A stretch of DNA of 9,912 nucleotides from contig JALRBF010000245.1 of assembly GCA_023262365.1 (NCBI GenBank), positions 1 to 9,912 of the forward strand, read 5' to 3'. Made by a program: the position numbers and the translations under genes. This document shows positions 1-7,607 of this stretch, piece by piece (the stretch's first letter is position 1; every line of letters begins with the position of its first letter). The stretch is from Burkholderiaceae bacterium (GTDB lineage: Bacteria; Pseudomonadota; Gammaproteobacteria; Burkholderiales; Burkholderiaceae_C). A model generated the notes under the pieces. That model saw nothing but the letters and a program-made list of their open reading frames with translations, searched no databases and was not told the origin of the DNA.

Positions 1-679
1 GGCCACGGTGCAGCAGGTGGTGCCGCAGGGCGCCGCGGCGCGCGCCGGGGTGCAGGTGGGGGATCGCGTGACGCAGGTAGACGGCCAACTGGTGGCCGAC
101 GCCGCCGACTTGCGTCAGCGCATCGTGCGCAGCAACGGCACCATGCGCTGGCAGATTCAGCGCGGTAAGCAAACCCTGGAGCTGGCGCTACGCCCCGAGG
201 TGATGTCGGATGCGCAAGGGCAGCCGGTGCCGCGCGCGGGCATTATGCTGGGCGCTGACCAGGCAAGGCAGACGCTGCACCACGGTGGCTGGGAGGGCTT
301 GGCCTATGGCGCGCAACGAACGGTGCAAATGGCCGCGTTGTCGCTGCGCATGCTCGGTAACATGCTGCTGGGCGACTTGTCGTGGCGCAACCTCAGCGGG
401 CCGGTCACGGTGGCCCAGGTGGCCGGACAAAGCGCCAGCGCCGGCTGGCAAGCCTACGTGGCGTTTCTGGGGCTGATGAGCACGAGCTTGGCGGTGCTTA
501 ACTTGCTGCCCATTCCCATGCTGGACGGCGGACACCTCATGTATTATTTGATCGAGGCGGTGCGCGGTCGGCCACTGCCCCCCCGTTGGATGCAACGCCT
601 GCAACAGGTGGGCTTGGCGGTGGTGGGCACGCTAATGGGCTTGGCGATTTTCAACGATTTGTGGCGCCTGGCGCTTTAA
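1..679 (+). CDS. rseP: RseP site-2 intramembrane protease, C-terminal part (5' end outside window)
   Basis: RseP is an inner-membrane zinc metalloprotease of family M50. It makes the second cut in the anti-sigma factor RseA, releasing sigma-E in the envelope stress response, and also clears leftover signal peptides. The reading frame is open from base 2, so the gene starts upstream of the window. About 225 codons remain, roughly half of the 450-residue E. coli protein, and the HExxH zinc site is not visible. The visible part begins in a PDZ domain (PQGAAARAGVQVGDRV, bases 23-70). It ends with the M50 signature NLLPIPMLDGGHL around bases 500-540, where the aspartate codon at 524-526 supplies the third zinc ligand. 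A final hydrophobic helix (VGLAVVGTLMGLAIF) closes the protein. It stops 18 bases before bamA, the usual neighbour. The family is clear; function cannot be fully judged from a fragment. Confidence 0.95.
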   Translation, partial: ATVQQVVPQGAAARAGVQVGDRVTQVDGQLVADAADLRQRIVRSNGTMRWQIQRGKQTLELALRPEVMSDAQGQPVPRAGIMLGADQARQTLHHGGWEGLAYGAQRTVQMAALSLRMLGNMLLGDLSWRNLSGPVTVAQVAGQSASAGWQAYVAFLGLMSTSLAVLNLLPIPMLDGGHLMYYLIEAVRGRPLPPRWMQRLQQVGLAVVGTLMGLAIFNDLWRLAL

Positions 680-697
680 ACCTACTGACAACTACTT

Positions 698-3049
698 ATG
701 CATAAAACAAACGTATTTTGGGTTCAGCGGCTGGTTTGGGGGGTGCGGCGGGCCCTGCTGGGGTTGTTGGCGGTGGCCGTGGTGGCCACGGCAGCCGAAC
801 CCTTTGTGATTGACGATATCAAAGTACAGGGCTTACACCGCGTCGAGCCAGGTACGGTATTTGCCACCTTACCTTTTCGGGTCGGCGATACCTTCACCGA
901 GGACAAGTCCACTGCCGCAATTTCGGCGCTGTTTGCCACGGGGTTGTTTACTGACGTCAAAGTCAATGTGCTGCAACGCCAAGTGGTGGTGCAGTTGCAA
1001 GAGCGACCGCTGGTGGGCGAGGTATCGTTTACCGGGCTCAAAGAGTTCAAAGACGATGTGATATTGAAGGCACTGCGCGACATCGGCATGGCCGAAGGGC
1101 GGCCTTACGACCAAGCCTTGGCTGAGCGCGCCGAGCAAGAGCTCAAGCGCCAGTACCTCACCCGAAGCATGTACGCGGTGCAGGTGCAGCGCACCGTCAC
1201 CCCAACGCGGGGTAACCGCGTCAACCTGCGCTTTGACGTGATCGAGGGTGAGGTGGCCACCATCACCTCAATACGAATTGTGGGCAACCAAGCCTTTGAC
1301 ACCGACACCTTACTTGATGAGATGCAGCTCAACACGGGCGGTTGGTTCAGCTGGTACACCAAGAGCAACCGCTACGCTCAGCCCAAGTTTGCTGCCGATT
1401 TGGAAGCCCTTAAAAACTTTTATCTCACCCGCGGTTACATCAATTTCTCGGTTGAGTCCACGCAGGTGGGCATCAGCCCAGACAAGCAGTCCATTACGCT
1501 GACGATTAACGTGCACGAGGGGCGTCAATACCGGGTTGCCGAAGTCAAGTTATCGGGCGACTACCTGGGCAAACAAGCGGCTTTCTCTCGTCTGTCGGTG
1601 ATTCGCGTGGGCCAGCCCTACAACGCCTTGACGGTGGAGGAGACGACGCAAGCCATGCGCAATTATTTTGGCGAGTTTGGCTACGCTTTTGCTCAGGTCA
1701 ACACGGTGCCTCAAACCGATGACGACAAAGGGCTGGTCACGCTGGAGCTCGTTGGTGTGCCTTCGCGTCGGGTGTATGTCAGGCGTATTGAAATTGAGGG
1801 CAATGAGCGCACGCGCGATGAAGTGATTCGACGCGAATTTCGCCAAAGCGAGGCCGCCTGGTACGACGGCGCCCGCATTCGTTTGTCGCGTGACCGCGTG
1901 GACCGATTGGGCTACTTCACCAACGTTGACGTACAAACCCGAGCTGTAACCGGTACACCAGATCAAGTTGATTTGGTGGTGCGCGTGGTGGAGCGCCCAA
2001 CGGGCAACATCTCGCTTGGGGCGGCGTACTCGCAAGAAGAAAAAATTTCGCTGGTCTTGGGTATGCAGCTCGAGAACGTGCTGGGCTCGGGTAATTATCT
2101 GGGGCTGGAGGTCAACACCAGCAAGTACAACCGCACGTTTTCTTTGTCGCACACCGACCCGTACTTTACACAAAACGGCATTTCGCGCTCGATCGACGTG
2201 TACAGTCGCACCCAACGCCCGTACGACTCGCAGCTCACCAACGCCAACACCAACTACAGCGTGGTCACCAACGGGGGCGCGCTGCGCTTTGGCTTGCCCT
2301 TTAGTGAGACTGATACGGTTTACGTGGGTTTGGGGGCTGAGTCGATTCGCATCAAAGACGGCGCGTCGTTGCCCGACGCGTACCGCGAGTTTCGCACTTT
2401 GTACGGCGCCCCGGCTTCGGGTTACCCACTCACGGTGGGGTGGCGACGCGATGGGCGTGACAGCTTTTTGGCGCCAACTGAAGGTCGTTTGCAGCGTGTG
2501 AACTTTGAAGCGGGGCTGGGTAAACTGCGCTACACCCGCTTGGACTATCAGTTTCAGCAGTACTGGCCGTTAACCAAACGCTACACATTGGCGCTCAACA
2601 CCGAATTGGGGTTGGGGCAGGGCAGCGGTGGACGGCCGTTGCCTGTGTTTAAGAACTTTTACGGTGGCGGTTTGGGCTCGGTGCGAGGCTTTGAGCAAGG
2701 CACCTTTGGCGGCAAGTCCAAGGTGGACGGTTCGGCGAGCAACTTGCTCAATGTGGGGGGTGATCGCAAGCTGCTGGCCAACATGGAGTTCATCACACCT
2801 GTTCCTGGGGCTGGCACCGACCGCACCTTGCGCTTGTTTGGCTTTGTTGACGTGGGCAATGTGTACTGCTCGGCCGGTGCAGGCATTGACTGCCCCGACA
2901 GCGCCAACAAGCTGCGCGCCTCCAGTGGCGTGGGCATCAGTTGGATCTCGCCCGTTGGCCCGTTGCGCCTGGCCTGGGCTAAGCCCCTGTCCAAGCAGGA
3001 CGGCGATAAAATGCAAACCTTACAGTTTTCGATTGGAACAAGCTTTTGA
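698..3049 (+). CDS. bamA: BamA, outer-membrane protein assembly factor (Omp85)
   Basis: BamA is the essential core of the BAM complex that folds beta-barrel proteins into the outer membrane. The 783-residue product opens with a basic start and hydrophobic core (LLGLLAVAVVATA), with likely cleavage near residue 33 before AEPFV. About 400 residues of POTRA repeats follow (five are expected in this family), then a 16-strand barrel from roughly residue 440. The conserved loop-6 motif VRGF sits at residues 662-665 (bases 2681-2692), and the chain ends in phenylalanine (LQFSIGTSF) as a beta-signal should. The only two cysteines, C724 and C732, lie close together in a predicted late extracellular loop. 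No clear Shine-Dalgarno precedes the ATG, so the start rests on the signal peptide. The stop shares a base with the skp ATG (TGATG). Base composition is visibly less GC-rich than in lpxD or lpxB. Confidence 0.98.
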   Translation: MHKTNVFWVQRLVWGVRRALLGLLAVAVVATAAEPFVIDDIKVQGLHRVEPGTVFATLPFRVGDTFTEDKSTAAISALFATGLFTDVKVNVLQRQVVVQLQERPLVGEVSFTGLKEFKDDVILKALRDIGMAEGRPYDQALAERAEQELKRQYLTRSMYAVQVQRTVTPTRGNRVNLRFDVIEGEVATITSIRIVGNQAFDTDTLLDEMQLNTGGWFSWYTKSNRYAQPKFAADLEALKNFYLTRGYINFSVESTQVGISPDKQSITLTINVHEGRQYRVAEVKLSGDYLGKQAAFSRLSVIRVGQPYNALTVEETTQAMRNYFGEFGYAFAQVNTVPQTDDDKGLVTLELVGVPSRRVYVRRIEIEGNERTRDEVIRREFRQSEAAWYDGARIRLSRDRVDRLGYFTNVDVQTRAVTGTPDQVDLVVRVVERPTGNISLGAAYSQEEKISLVLGMQLENVLGSGNYLGLEVNTSKYNRTFSLSHTDPYFTQNGISRSIDVYSRTQRPYDSQLTNANTNYSVVTNGGALRFGLPFSETDTVYVGLGAESIRIKDGASLPDAYREFRTLYGAPASGYPLTVGWRRDGRDSFLAPTEGRLQRVNFEAGLGKLRYTRLDYQFQQYWPLTKRYTLALNTELGLGQGSGGRPLPVFKNFYGGGLGSVRGFEQGTFGGKSKVDGSASNLLNVGGDRKLLANMEFITPVPGAGTDRTLRLFGFVDVGNVYCSAGAGIDCPDSANKLRASSGVGISWISPVGPLRLAWAKPLSKQDGDKMQTLQFSIGTSF

Positions 3050-3555
3050 TGAATCTCTCACTCCACGCGCGCGCGCTGTCCCTGGCCTTGGCGTTGTGTG
3101 TTTCGTCGGCGGCTTGGGCTGAGTTCAAGGTGGGCTTTGTGAATACCGATCGAATCATTCGCGAGTCGGCGCTAGCCAAGGCCGCTGAGACCAAGCTCAA
3201 GGCCGAGTTTGCACAGCGTGAAGGGGCCTTACGTGAGTTAGCCGAGAAAGAGCGCGAGGCTCGCACGCGTTACGAAAAAGACCGGCTGACGCTGGCCGAG
3301 TCCGCCAGGCTGCAGCGCGAACGCGGCATTGTGCAGCTGCGTCAAGACCTTGAGCGCAAGCAGCGGGAGTTTCAAGAGGATTTGTCGCTGCGGCAAAACG
3401 AAGAGCTGCAAAAACTACTTGAGCAAGCCAACCGTGTGGTGCGCGCTTTGGCCAAGGCCGAGAAGTACGACATGATCGTTCAAGAGGCCGTGTACATGGA
3501 CGCTAAGCACGACATCACGGAGCGGGTGCTGCGCGACATGGCCGCGGCCAAGTAG
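3049..3555 (+). CDS. skp: Skp/OmpH periplasmic chaperone
   Basis: Skp is a trimeric periplasmic chaperone that holds unfolded outer-membrane proteins on their way to BamA. The product is 168 residues against 161 in E. coli. A signal peptide (residues 1-24) ends in SSAAWA, cut before [12 protein letters not shown], which matches the start of the mature Skp body domain. Residues 45-145 are rich in K, E, R, Q and L with no proline, as expected for the long coiled-coil tentacles. The ATG at 3049 is chosen over the in-frame TTG at 3046 because it forms a TGATG overlap with bamA and follows a weak GGAA at 3035-3038. The reading frame ends in tandem stops, TAG then TAA (3553-3558). The cysteine in the signal peptide is preceded by LAL, which does not fit a lipobox, so this is not a lipoprotein. 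Confidence 0.95.
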   Translation: MNLSLHARALSLALALCVSSAAWAEFKVGFVNTDRIIRESALAKAAETKLKAEFAQREGALRELAEKEREARTRYEKDRLTLAESARLQRERGIVQLRQDLERKQREFQEDLSLRQNEELQKLLEQANRVVRALAKAEKYDMIVQEAVYMDAKHDITERVLRDMAAAK

Positions 3556-3571
3556 TAAGTCGCCGCGCGTG

Positions 3572-4603
3572 ATGACGATCCGCCTGGGCGACATCGTGGC
3601 CGCGCTGGGCGGCGAACTTCAGGGCGACCCGGATGCCCAGGTCACGTCCTTGGCGCCCGCCTATCGCGCCAAGGCGGGCGAGATGACTTTTTTGACTCCA
3701 CAAAAGACCGCCGCCGATTTGGCACAAATTCAGGCCTCGGTGGTGGTGCTGCCACCGGCTTTGGCGCAGTTGGGCGCGCCCAAGGGCGTCAGCTGTGTGA
3801 TCACCGCACAACCCTACCTGTACCACGCGCGCCTAAGCCAATGGTGGGCCGCGCGGGTCAGGCCGCCCTTGGCCTCCGGTGTGCACCCCACGGCGTACGT
3901 GGCCCCGGGGGTCAAGTTACCTGCGTCGGTGCACGTGGGGCCGTTTGCCGTCATTGAGCACGCCGCCCAAGTCGGCGCGCATGGCGTGCTGGGCGCGCAC
4001 TGTGTGGTGGGCGAGGGTGTGGTGCTGGGCGAGCACGCGCGGTTGGCCGCGCACGTCACGCTGGGCCAGGGCTGTGTGGTGGGCGCGCGCGCCGTGATGC
4101 ACGCCGGCGTGGTGTTGGGGGCCGACGGGTTTGGGTTTGCGCCCGATGGGCCGCGCTGGGAGAAAATAGCGCAACTGGGTGTGGTGCGGGTGGGTGACGA
4201 CGTGGAGCTCGGCGCCAACACCTGCGTCGATCGCGGCGCGTTGGACGACACGGTGTTGGGCCACGGCGTCAAGCTCGACAACTTGGTGCAAATTGGCCAT
4301 AACGTGCAGGTGGGCGACCACACCGCCATGGCCGGTTGCGTTGGCGTGGCCGGCAGTGCCGTGATAGGCGCGCGCTGCACTCTAGGTGGCGGGGCGATTG
4401 TGCTGGGGCATTTGCGCGTGGCCGACGATGTGCATGTCTCGGCGGCCAGCGTCGTCACCCGGTCAATCGAACAGGCGGGGCGCTACAGCGGGGTGTTTCC
4501 CCTAGACGCGCACGACAGCTGGGAGAAGAACGCGGCAACCCTGCGACAATTGCACCGCCTGCGCGAGCGATTGCGCCGCCTTGAGACGCCCCATAAGGAT
4601 TGA
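3572..4603 (+). CDS. lpxD: LpxD, UDP-3-O-(3-hydroxyacyl)glucosamine N-acyltransferase
   Basis: LpxD adds the second (3R)-hydroxyacyl chain, from acyl-ACP to the 2-amine of UDP-3-O-acyl-glucosamine, the third step of lipid A synthesis in the cytoplasm. The 343-residue product has the expected three parts: an N-terminal uridine-binding domain (about 1-100, with [10 protein letters not shown]), a left-handed beta-helix of hexapeptide repeats (about 105-310), and a C-terminal helical tail ending in LRERLRRLE. The catalytic histidine is H243 in [11 protein letters not shown] (codon 4298-4300), and the family motif [11 protein letters not shown] is present. The GTG at 3569 directly precedes the ATG used here, giving one residue of uncertainty; no strong Shine-Dalgarno is seen. 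It lies 16 bases after skp and 2 bases before fabZ. Its strongly repetitive, very GC-rich DNA follows from the hexapeptide repeats. Confidence 0.97.
   Translation: MTIRLGDIVAALGGELQGDPDAQVTSLAPAYRAKAGEMTFLTPQKTAADLAQIQASVVVLPPALAQLGAPKGVSCVITAQPYLYHARLSQWWAARVRPPLASGVHPTAYVAPGVKLPASVHVGPFAVIEHAAQVGAHGVLGAHCVVGEGVVLGEHARLAAHVTLGQGCVVGARAVMHAGVVLGADGFGFAPDGPRWEKIAQLGVVRVGDDVELGANTCVDRGALDDTVLGHGVKLDNLVQIGHNVQVGDHTAMAGCVGVAGSAVIGARCTLGGGAIVLGHLRVADDVHVSAASVVTRSIEQAGRYSGVFPLDAHDSWEKNAATLRQLHRLRERLRRLETPHKD
4595..4599 (+). promoter_or_regulatory. Ribosome binding site of fabZ
   Basis: AAGGA lies inside the last codons of lpxD, six bases before the ATG at 4606. That spacing favours the ATG over the in-frame TTG at 4600, which would have the site directly against it. 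Confidence 0.7.
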
Positions 4604-4605
4604 GC

Positions 4606-5043
4606 ATGGACATACACGAAATACTGCAGAAGTTGCCGCATCGCTACCCGTTTTTGCTGGTCGATCGGGTGGAGTCCTTGCAAAAAGGCGAGCGCATCGT
4701 GGCGCTCAAAAACGTCACCATGAACGAGCCTTTTTTTGGTGGACATTTTCCGCATCGGCCGGTCATGCCTGGCGTGCTCATGCTAGAGGCCTTGGCGCAG
4801 GCCGCGGCGCTGCTGGCGTTTGAAACCCTGGATGTGGTGCCCGATGACCAAACCGTGTATTACTTTGCTGGTATTGACGGAGCCCGCTTTAAGCGACCAG
4901 TTGAACCCGGCGACCAGCTACAGCTTGAAGTGGCCTTGGTGCGCATGAAGGCGGGCATTTTTAAGTTTTCAGCGGTGGCGCGGGTGGGGCAAGAGGTGGC
5001 GGTGGAGGCCGAGCTGATGTGCACCATGCGGCGTATTGCCTAA
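4606..5043 (+). CDS. fabZ: FabZ, (3R)-hydroxyacyl-ACP dehydratase
   Basis: FabZ removes water from (3R)-hydroxyacyl-ACP to give trans-2-enoyl-ACP in type II fatty acid elongation. It competes with LpxA and LpxD for the same substrates, which explains its place in this cluster. The 145-residue product is a single hot-dog fold. It starts with the typical [12 protein letters not shown] (residues 11-22). The catalytic pair is H47 in [12 protein letters not shown] and E61 in [14 protein letters not shown], spaced 14 residues apart as in the E. coli enzyme (H54/E68). The motif [17 protein letters not shown] follows at about residues 88-104. Length, motifs and spacing are all normal. The gene begins 2 bases after lpxD and ends 3 bases before lpxA, so translation of the three is probably coupled. 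Confidence 0.98.
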   Translation: MDIHEILQKLPHRYPFLLVDRVESLQKGERIVALKNVTMNEPFFGGHFPHRPVMPGVLMLEALAQAAALLAFETLDVVPDDQTVYYFAGIDGARFKRPVEPGDQLQLEVALVRMKAGIFKFSAVARVGQEVAVEAELMCTMRRIA

Positions 5044-5046
5044 GCC

Positions 5047-5844
5047 ATGGCCACACGCATTCACCCCACGGCGTTGGTAGACCCGGGTGCCCAACTCGAC
5101 CACGACGTGTGCGTGGGCCCCTACACCGTGATAGGCCCACACGTGCGCATTGGCGCGCGCACCGAGGTGGGGGCCCACAGCGTGCTGGACGGGCACACCA
5201 CCATAGGCGAAGACAACCGCATTGCCTCGCACAACGTGCTGGGTTGTGCGCCACAAGACGTGAAATACGCGGGTGAGCCGTGCGAGCTGGTGATTGGCGC
5301 GCGCAACCAAATTCGCGAGTTTTGTACCTTTAGCATCGGCTCGGCTACCGGGCGCGGCCGCACCGAGCTCGGTGACGACAACTTCATCATGGCGTATGTG
5401 CACCTCGCCCACGACTGCGTGGTGGGCAGTCACACCATTTTTGCCAACAACAGTCAACTGGCGGGCCACGTCAGCGTGGGTGACTGGTGCGTGCTGGGTG
5501 GGTTTACCGTGGTGCGACAGTTTTTGCGCATTGGGCCGCACGCCATGACGGCCATGAGCAGCCTGCTGTTTGCCGACGTGCCGCCCTTTGTCATGACACA
5601 GGGGCAGCCAGCTGACGCACGCGGGGTCAACAGCGTGGGGCTCAAGCGCAGGGGGTTTTCGCAATCGCGTTTGGCGGCGGTGAAGGCCATGCACCGGTTG
5701 TTGTATCGCGACGGCTTGTCGTTGCAGGACGCGCTGTTGCAGCTGCCCCAAGTGGCCACGCGTTACCCCGAGGCTAGCGCCGAGGTGCAGCTGATGCAAA
5801 CCTTTTTGCAAGGGGTGGACGCGCGGCGCGGCATCGTGCGCTAG
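5047..5844 (+). CDS. lpxA: LpxA, UDP-N-acetylglucosamine acyltransferase
   Basis: LpxA starts lipid A synthesis by moving a (3R)-hydroxyacyl chain from ACP to the 3-OH of UDP-GlcNAc in the cytoplasm. The 265-residue product has the N-terminal left-handed beta-helix of hexapeptide repeats and a C-terminal helical domain from about residue 190 (GLKRRGFS and after). It aligns to E. coli LpxA with a constant offset of three residues over the core. The catalytic His125 is H122 in HLAHDC, His122 is H119, His144 is H141, and Lys76 is K73 in QDVKYAGEP. Differences stand out. The E. coli ruler residue Gly173 is M170 (codon 5554-5556), His99 is S96, His160 is R157 (codon 5515-5517), and His191 is P188. 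The family call is certain. I infer an active enzyme with a shorter acyl preference than the E. coli one. Confidence 0.97.
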   Translation: MATRIHPTALVDPGAQLDHDVCVGPYTVIGPHVRIGARTEVGAHSVLDGHTTIGEDNRIASHNVLGCAPQDVKYAGEPCELVIGARNQIREFCTFSIGSATGRGRTELGDDNFIMAYVHLAHDCVVGSHTIFANNSQLAGHVSVGDWCVLGGFTVVRQFLRIGPHAMTAMSSLLFADVPPFVMTQGQPADARGVNSVGLKRRGFSQSRLAAVKAMHRLLYRDGLSLQDALLQLPQVATRYPEASAEVQLMQTFLQGVDARRGIVR

Positions 5845-5857
5845 CGCGGCCAAGGCC

Positions 5858-6982
5858 ATGAAGATTGGTTTGGTCACGGCCGAGGCATCGGGTGATGTGC
5901 TGGCCGCTGACTTGCTGCGCCGCGCGCACGCGCATCGGGCGCTCTGGCAGGTGCAAGGCATTGGCGGTGAGGCTTTGCAGGCCCTGGGCATGCAGACGTG
6001 GTGGTCGTCGCAGGCGCTTGGGGTGCGCGGCTACGCTGAGGTGCTGCGGCACTACCGGCGCATTGTGGCCATGCGCCGTGAGTTGCTGCGGCGCTGGCTG
6101 GCCCATCCCCCGCAGGTGTTTGTGGGGGTGGACGCACCGGACTTTAATCTGACCCTGGCCAAGGCGTTGCGCCAGGCTGGCGTGCCCACGGTGCAGTACG
6201 TTTGCCCCTCGGTGTGGGCGTGGCGCCCGCAGCGCTTGGCGCTGATGCGCGAGGCACTTGACCACGTGCTTTGCTTGTTTCCGTTTGAGGTGCCGTTGCT
6301 GGCCCAAGCGGGCATACCGGCAACCTACGTTGGGCACCCGCTGGCCCAGCATCTGCCGGTGCAGCCCGACCGTGCCGCGGCGCGTCGCGCGCTTGGGGTA
6401 GACGACGCGGCTGGGGCCTGCGTGGCGCTGTTGCCCGGTAGTCGCATCGCCGAGGTGGAGGCGTTGCTGCCGGTGATGTTGACCGCCTTACGCCACATGG
6501 CGCGCACCCAACCCGTGCAGGCGTGGTTACCCGTGGCACCGGGGTTGCAACCGCTGATTGCGCGCGGTGTGCAACGGTTGGGTCAAGGCCTCACCGTGCA
6601 CCTGTGCCAAGGCCAAGCGCACCGCGTGCTCAGCGCCTGCGACGTAGCCTGCGTGGCCAGCGGCACAGCCACGCTGGAGGCCGCGCTGTGCCAGGCCCCC
6701 ACCGTGGTGGCGTACCGCATGCCGCGGCTGAGTTGGTGGTTAACCCAACGCAAGCGGTTGCAGCCGTGGGTGGCCTTGCCCAACATCTTGCTTGAGCGCG
6801 AGGTGTACCCCGAGCGGTTGCAAGAGGCCTGCACCGCCGAGGCCTTGGCACAAGCCGCGCTTGACTGGCTCAACCGGCCCGAGGCGTGTGCGGCGATGCG
6901 CCAAGCCACGGCCGCCTTGCACGCGCAATTGACTCCCCCGCACCCTGATGTGGCTTATGAAGCAATCCAGCACTTGGTCTAA
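5858..6982 (+). CDS. lpxB: LpxB, lipid A disaccharide synthase
   Basis: LpxB is a family GT19 glycosyltransferase bound to the inner face of the inner membrane. It joins UDP-2,3-diacylglucosamine to 2,3-diacylglucosamine-1-phosphate (lipid X), forming the beta-1,6 disaccharide and releasing UDP. The 374-residue product has the expected motifs in order: AEASGD at residues 8-13, VGVDAPDFN with D92, [10 protein letters not shown] at about 116-125, [10 protein letters not shown] from residue 192, ASGTATLEA at about 268, and [11 protein letters not shown] with [10 protein letters not shown] toward the C-terminus. The first motif reads A-E-A-S-G-D where E. coli has G-E-A-S-G-D. The ATG lies 13 bases after lpxA and gives an N-terminus ([13 protein letters not shown]) typical of the family. 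The preceding AAGG is only two bases away, so initiation may depend on coupling. The 3' end overlaps rnhB. Confidence 0.97.
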   Translation: MKIGLVTAEASGDVLAADLLRRAHAHRALWQVQGIGGEALQALGMQTWWSSQALGVRGYAEVLRHYRRIVAMRRELLRRWLAHPPQVFVGVDAPDFNLTLAKALRQAGVPTVQYVCPSVWAWRPQRLALMREALDHVLCLFPFEVPLLAQAGIPATYVGHPLAQHLPVQPDRAAARRALGVDDAAGACVALLPGSRIAEVEALLPVMLTALRHMARTQPVQAWLPVAPGLQPLIARGVQRLGQGLTVHLCQGQAHRVLSACDVACVASGTATLEAALCQAPTVVAYRMPRLSWWLTQRKRLQPWVALPNILLEREVYPERLQEACTAEALAQAALDWLNRPEACAAMRQATAALHAQLTPPHPDVAYEAIQHLV

Positions 6983-7607
6983 GCCCACCGTACAGCAAGG
7001 TTTTGTATGGCACGCGCCGGGTTTGACCGCGGGGGTAGACGAAGCCGGCCGTGGCCCGTTGGCCGGGCCGGTGGTTGCCGCGGCGGTCATTTTGGATGAC
7101 GAACGCCCGATTGCCGGGGTGGATGATTCCAAACGGTTGAGTGCGCGTGCGCGTGAGCGTTTGTTTGATGTCATCATGGGGCAGGCTTTGTGTGTTTCGG
7201 TTGGGCAGGCCTCGGTTGCCGAGGTGGACACGCTTAACGTGCTGCAAGCCACCTTGCTGGCCATGACCCGCGCGGTAAGCGGGCTTCGTTTGGCACCGGT
7301 TAAGGTATGGGTGGATGGCAACCAGCTGCCGCGCCTGCCCATGCTAGCCGAAGCGGTGGTTGGCGGCGATGCCCGCTTGGCCTGCATTGCCGCGGCGTCG
7401 ATTGTGGCCAAGGTGACGCGCGATCGCCTGATGGTGGAACTGGATCAACACCACCCCGGGTATGGGTTTGCCCGGCACAAGGGATACGGCACCGCACAAC
7501 ACCTTGAGGCCTTGCAGCGCCTGGGCGCAAGCGCCGCGCATCGGCGCAGTTTTGCCCCGGTGGTGGCCGCCGACCGCGCGGCCCAGGCATGGCGGGGGCC
7601 GACGTGA
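6957..7607 (+). CDS. rnhB: Ribonuclease HII
   Basis: RNase HII cuts the RNA strand of RNA/DNA hybrids and nicks at single ribonucleotides left in DNA, opening ribonucleotide excision repair. Counting from the ATG at 6957, the product is 216 residues. The four metal-binding acidic residues are all present: D28 and E29 in GVDEAGRG, D120 in VWVDGNQLP, and D138 in GGDARL. The D120-D138 spacing of 18 matches E. coli D108/D126. [26 protein letters not shown] and HRRSFAPV complete the signature. The start is unsure: in-frame ATGs at 6948 and 6957 both lie inside lpxB (35- or 26-base overlap) and neither has a good Shine-Dalgarno. A TTG at 7023 would avoid the overlap but leave only five residues before the catalytic DE. 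Placement after lpxB is common in betaproteobacteria. Confidence 0.95.
   Translation: MKQSSTWSKPTVQQGFVWHAPGLTAGVDEAGRGPLAGPVVAAAVILDDERPIAGVDDSKRLSARARERLFDVIMGQALCVSVGQASVAEVDTLNVLQATLLAMTRAVSGLRLAPVKVWVDGNQLPRLPMLAEAVVGGDARLACIAAASIVAKVTRDRLMVELDQHHPGYGFARHKGYGTAQHLEALQRLGASAAHRRSFAPVVAADRAAQAWRGPT

Noticed and set aside
685..718. CTGACA at 685-690, a near -35 box just upstream of bamA, considered as a promoter.
   Set aside because: No matching -10 lies 16-18 bases downstream; the nearest AT-rich hexamers are at wrong spacings. No sigma-E-like motif was seen either.
1550..2215. Minus-strand open frame of 221 codons inside bamA.
   Set aside because: It is fully inside a well-supported bamA in the opposite sense, with no recognisable motif or ribosome site; a shadow frame.
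3097..3120. Cysteine in the Skp signal peptide, considered as a lipoprotein site.
   Set aside because: The residues before it are L-A-L, with leucine at -1 where a lipobox needs a small residue, and a good signal peptidase I site (AWA) follows.
3905..4460. Repetitive GC-rich DNA in lpxD (recurring GTGCTGGGCG-like and GGGCGCGC-like words), considered as a tandem repeat or recombination element.
   Set aside because: The repeats follow the hexapeptide beta-helix of LpxD in frame and are irregular at DNA level.
4969..5991. Long minus-strand open frame of 340 codons opposite lpxA.
   Set aside because: It lies antisense to a clear lpxA, crosses three gene boundaries, is very rich in histidine and alanine as expected from the complement of GC-rich codons, and resembles no family I know.
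6740..7411. Minus-strand open frame of 223 codons across the lpxB-rnhB junction.
   Set aside because: Both plus-strand genes there carry complete catalytic motifs, and the antisense product has no recognisable domain.
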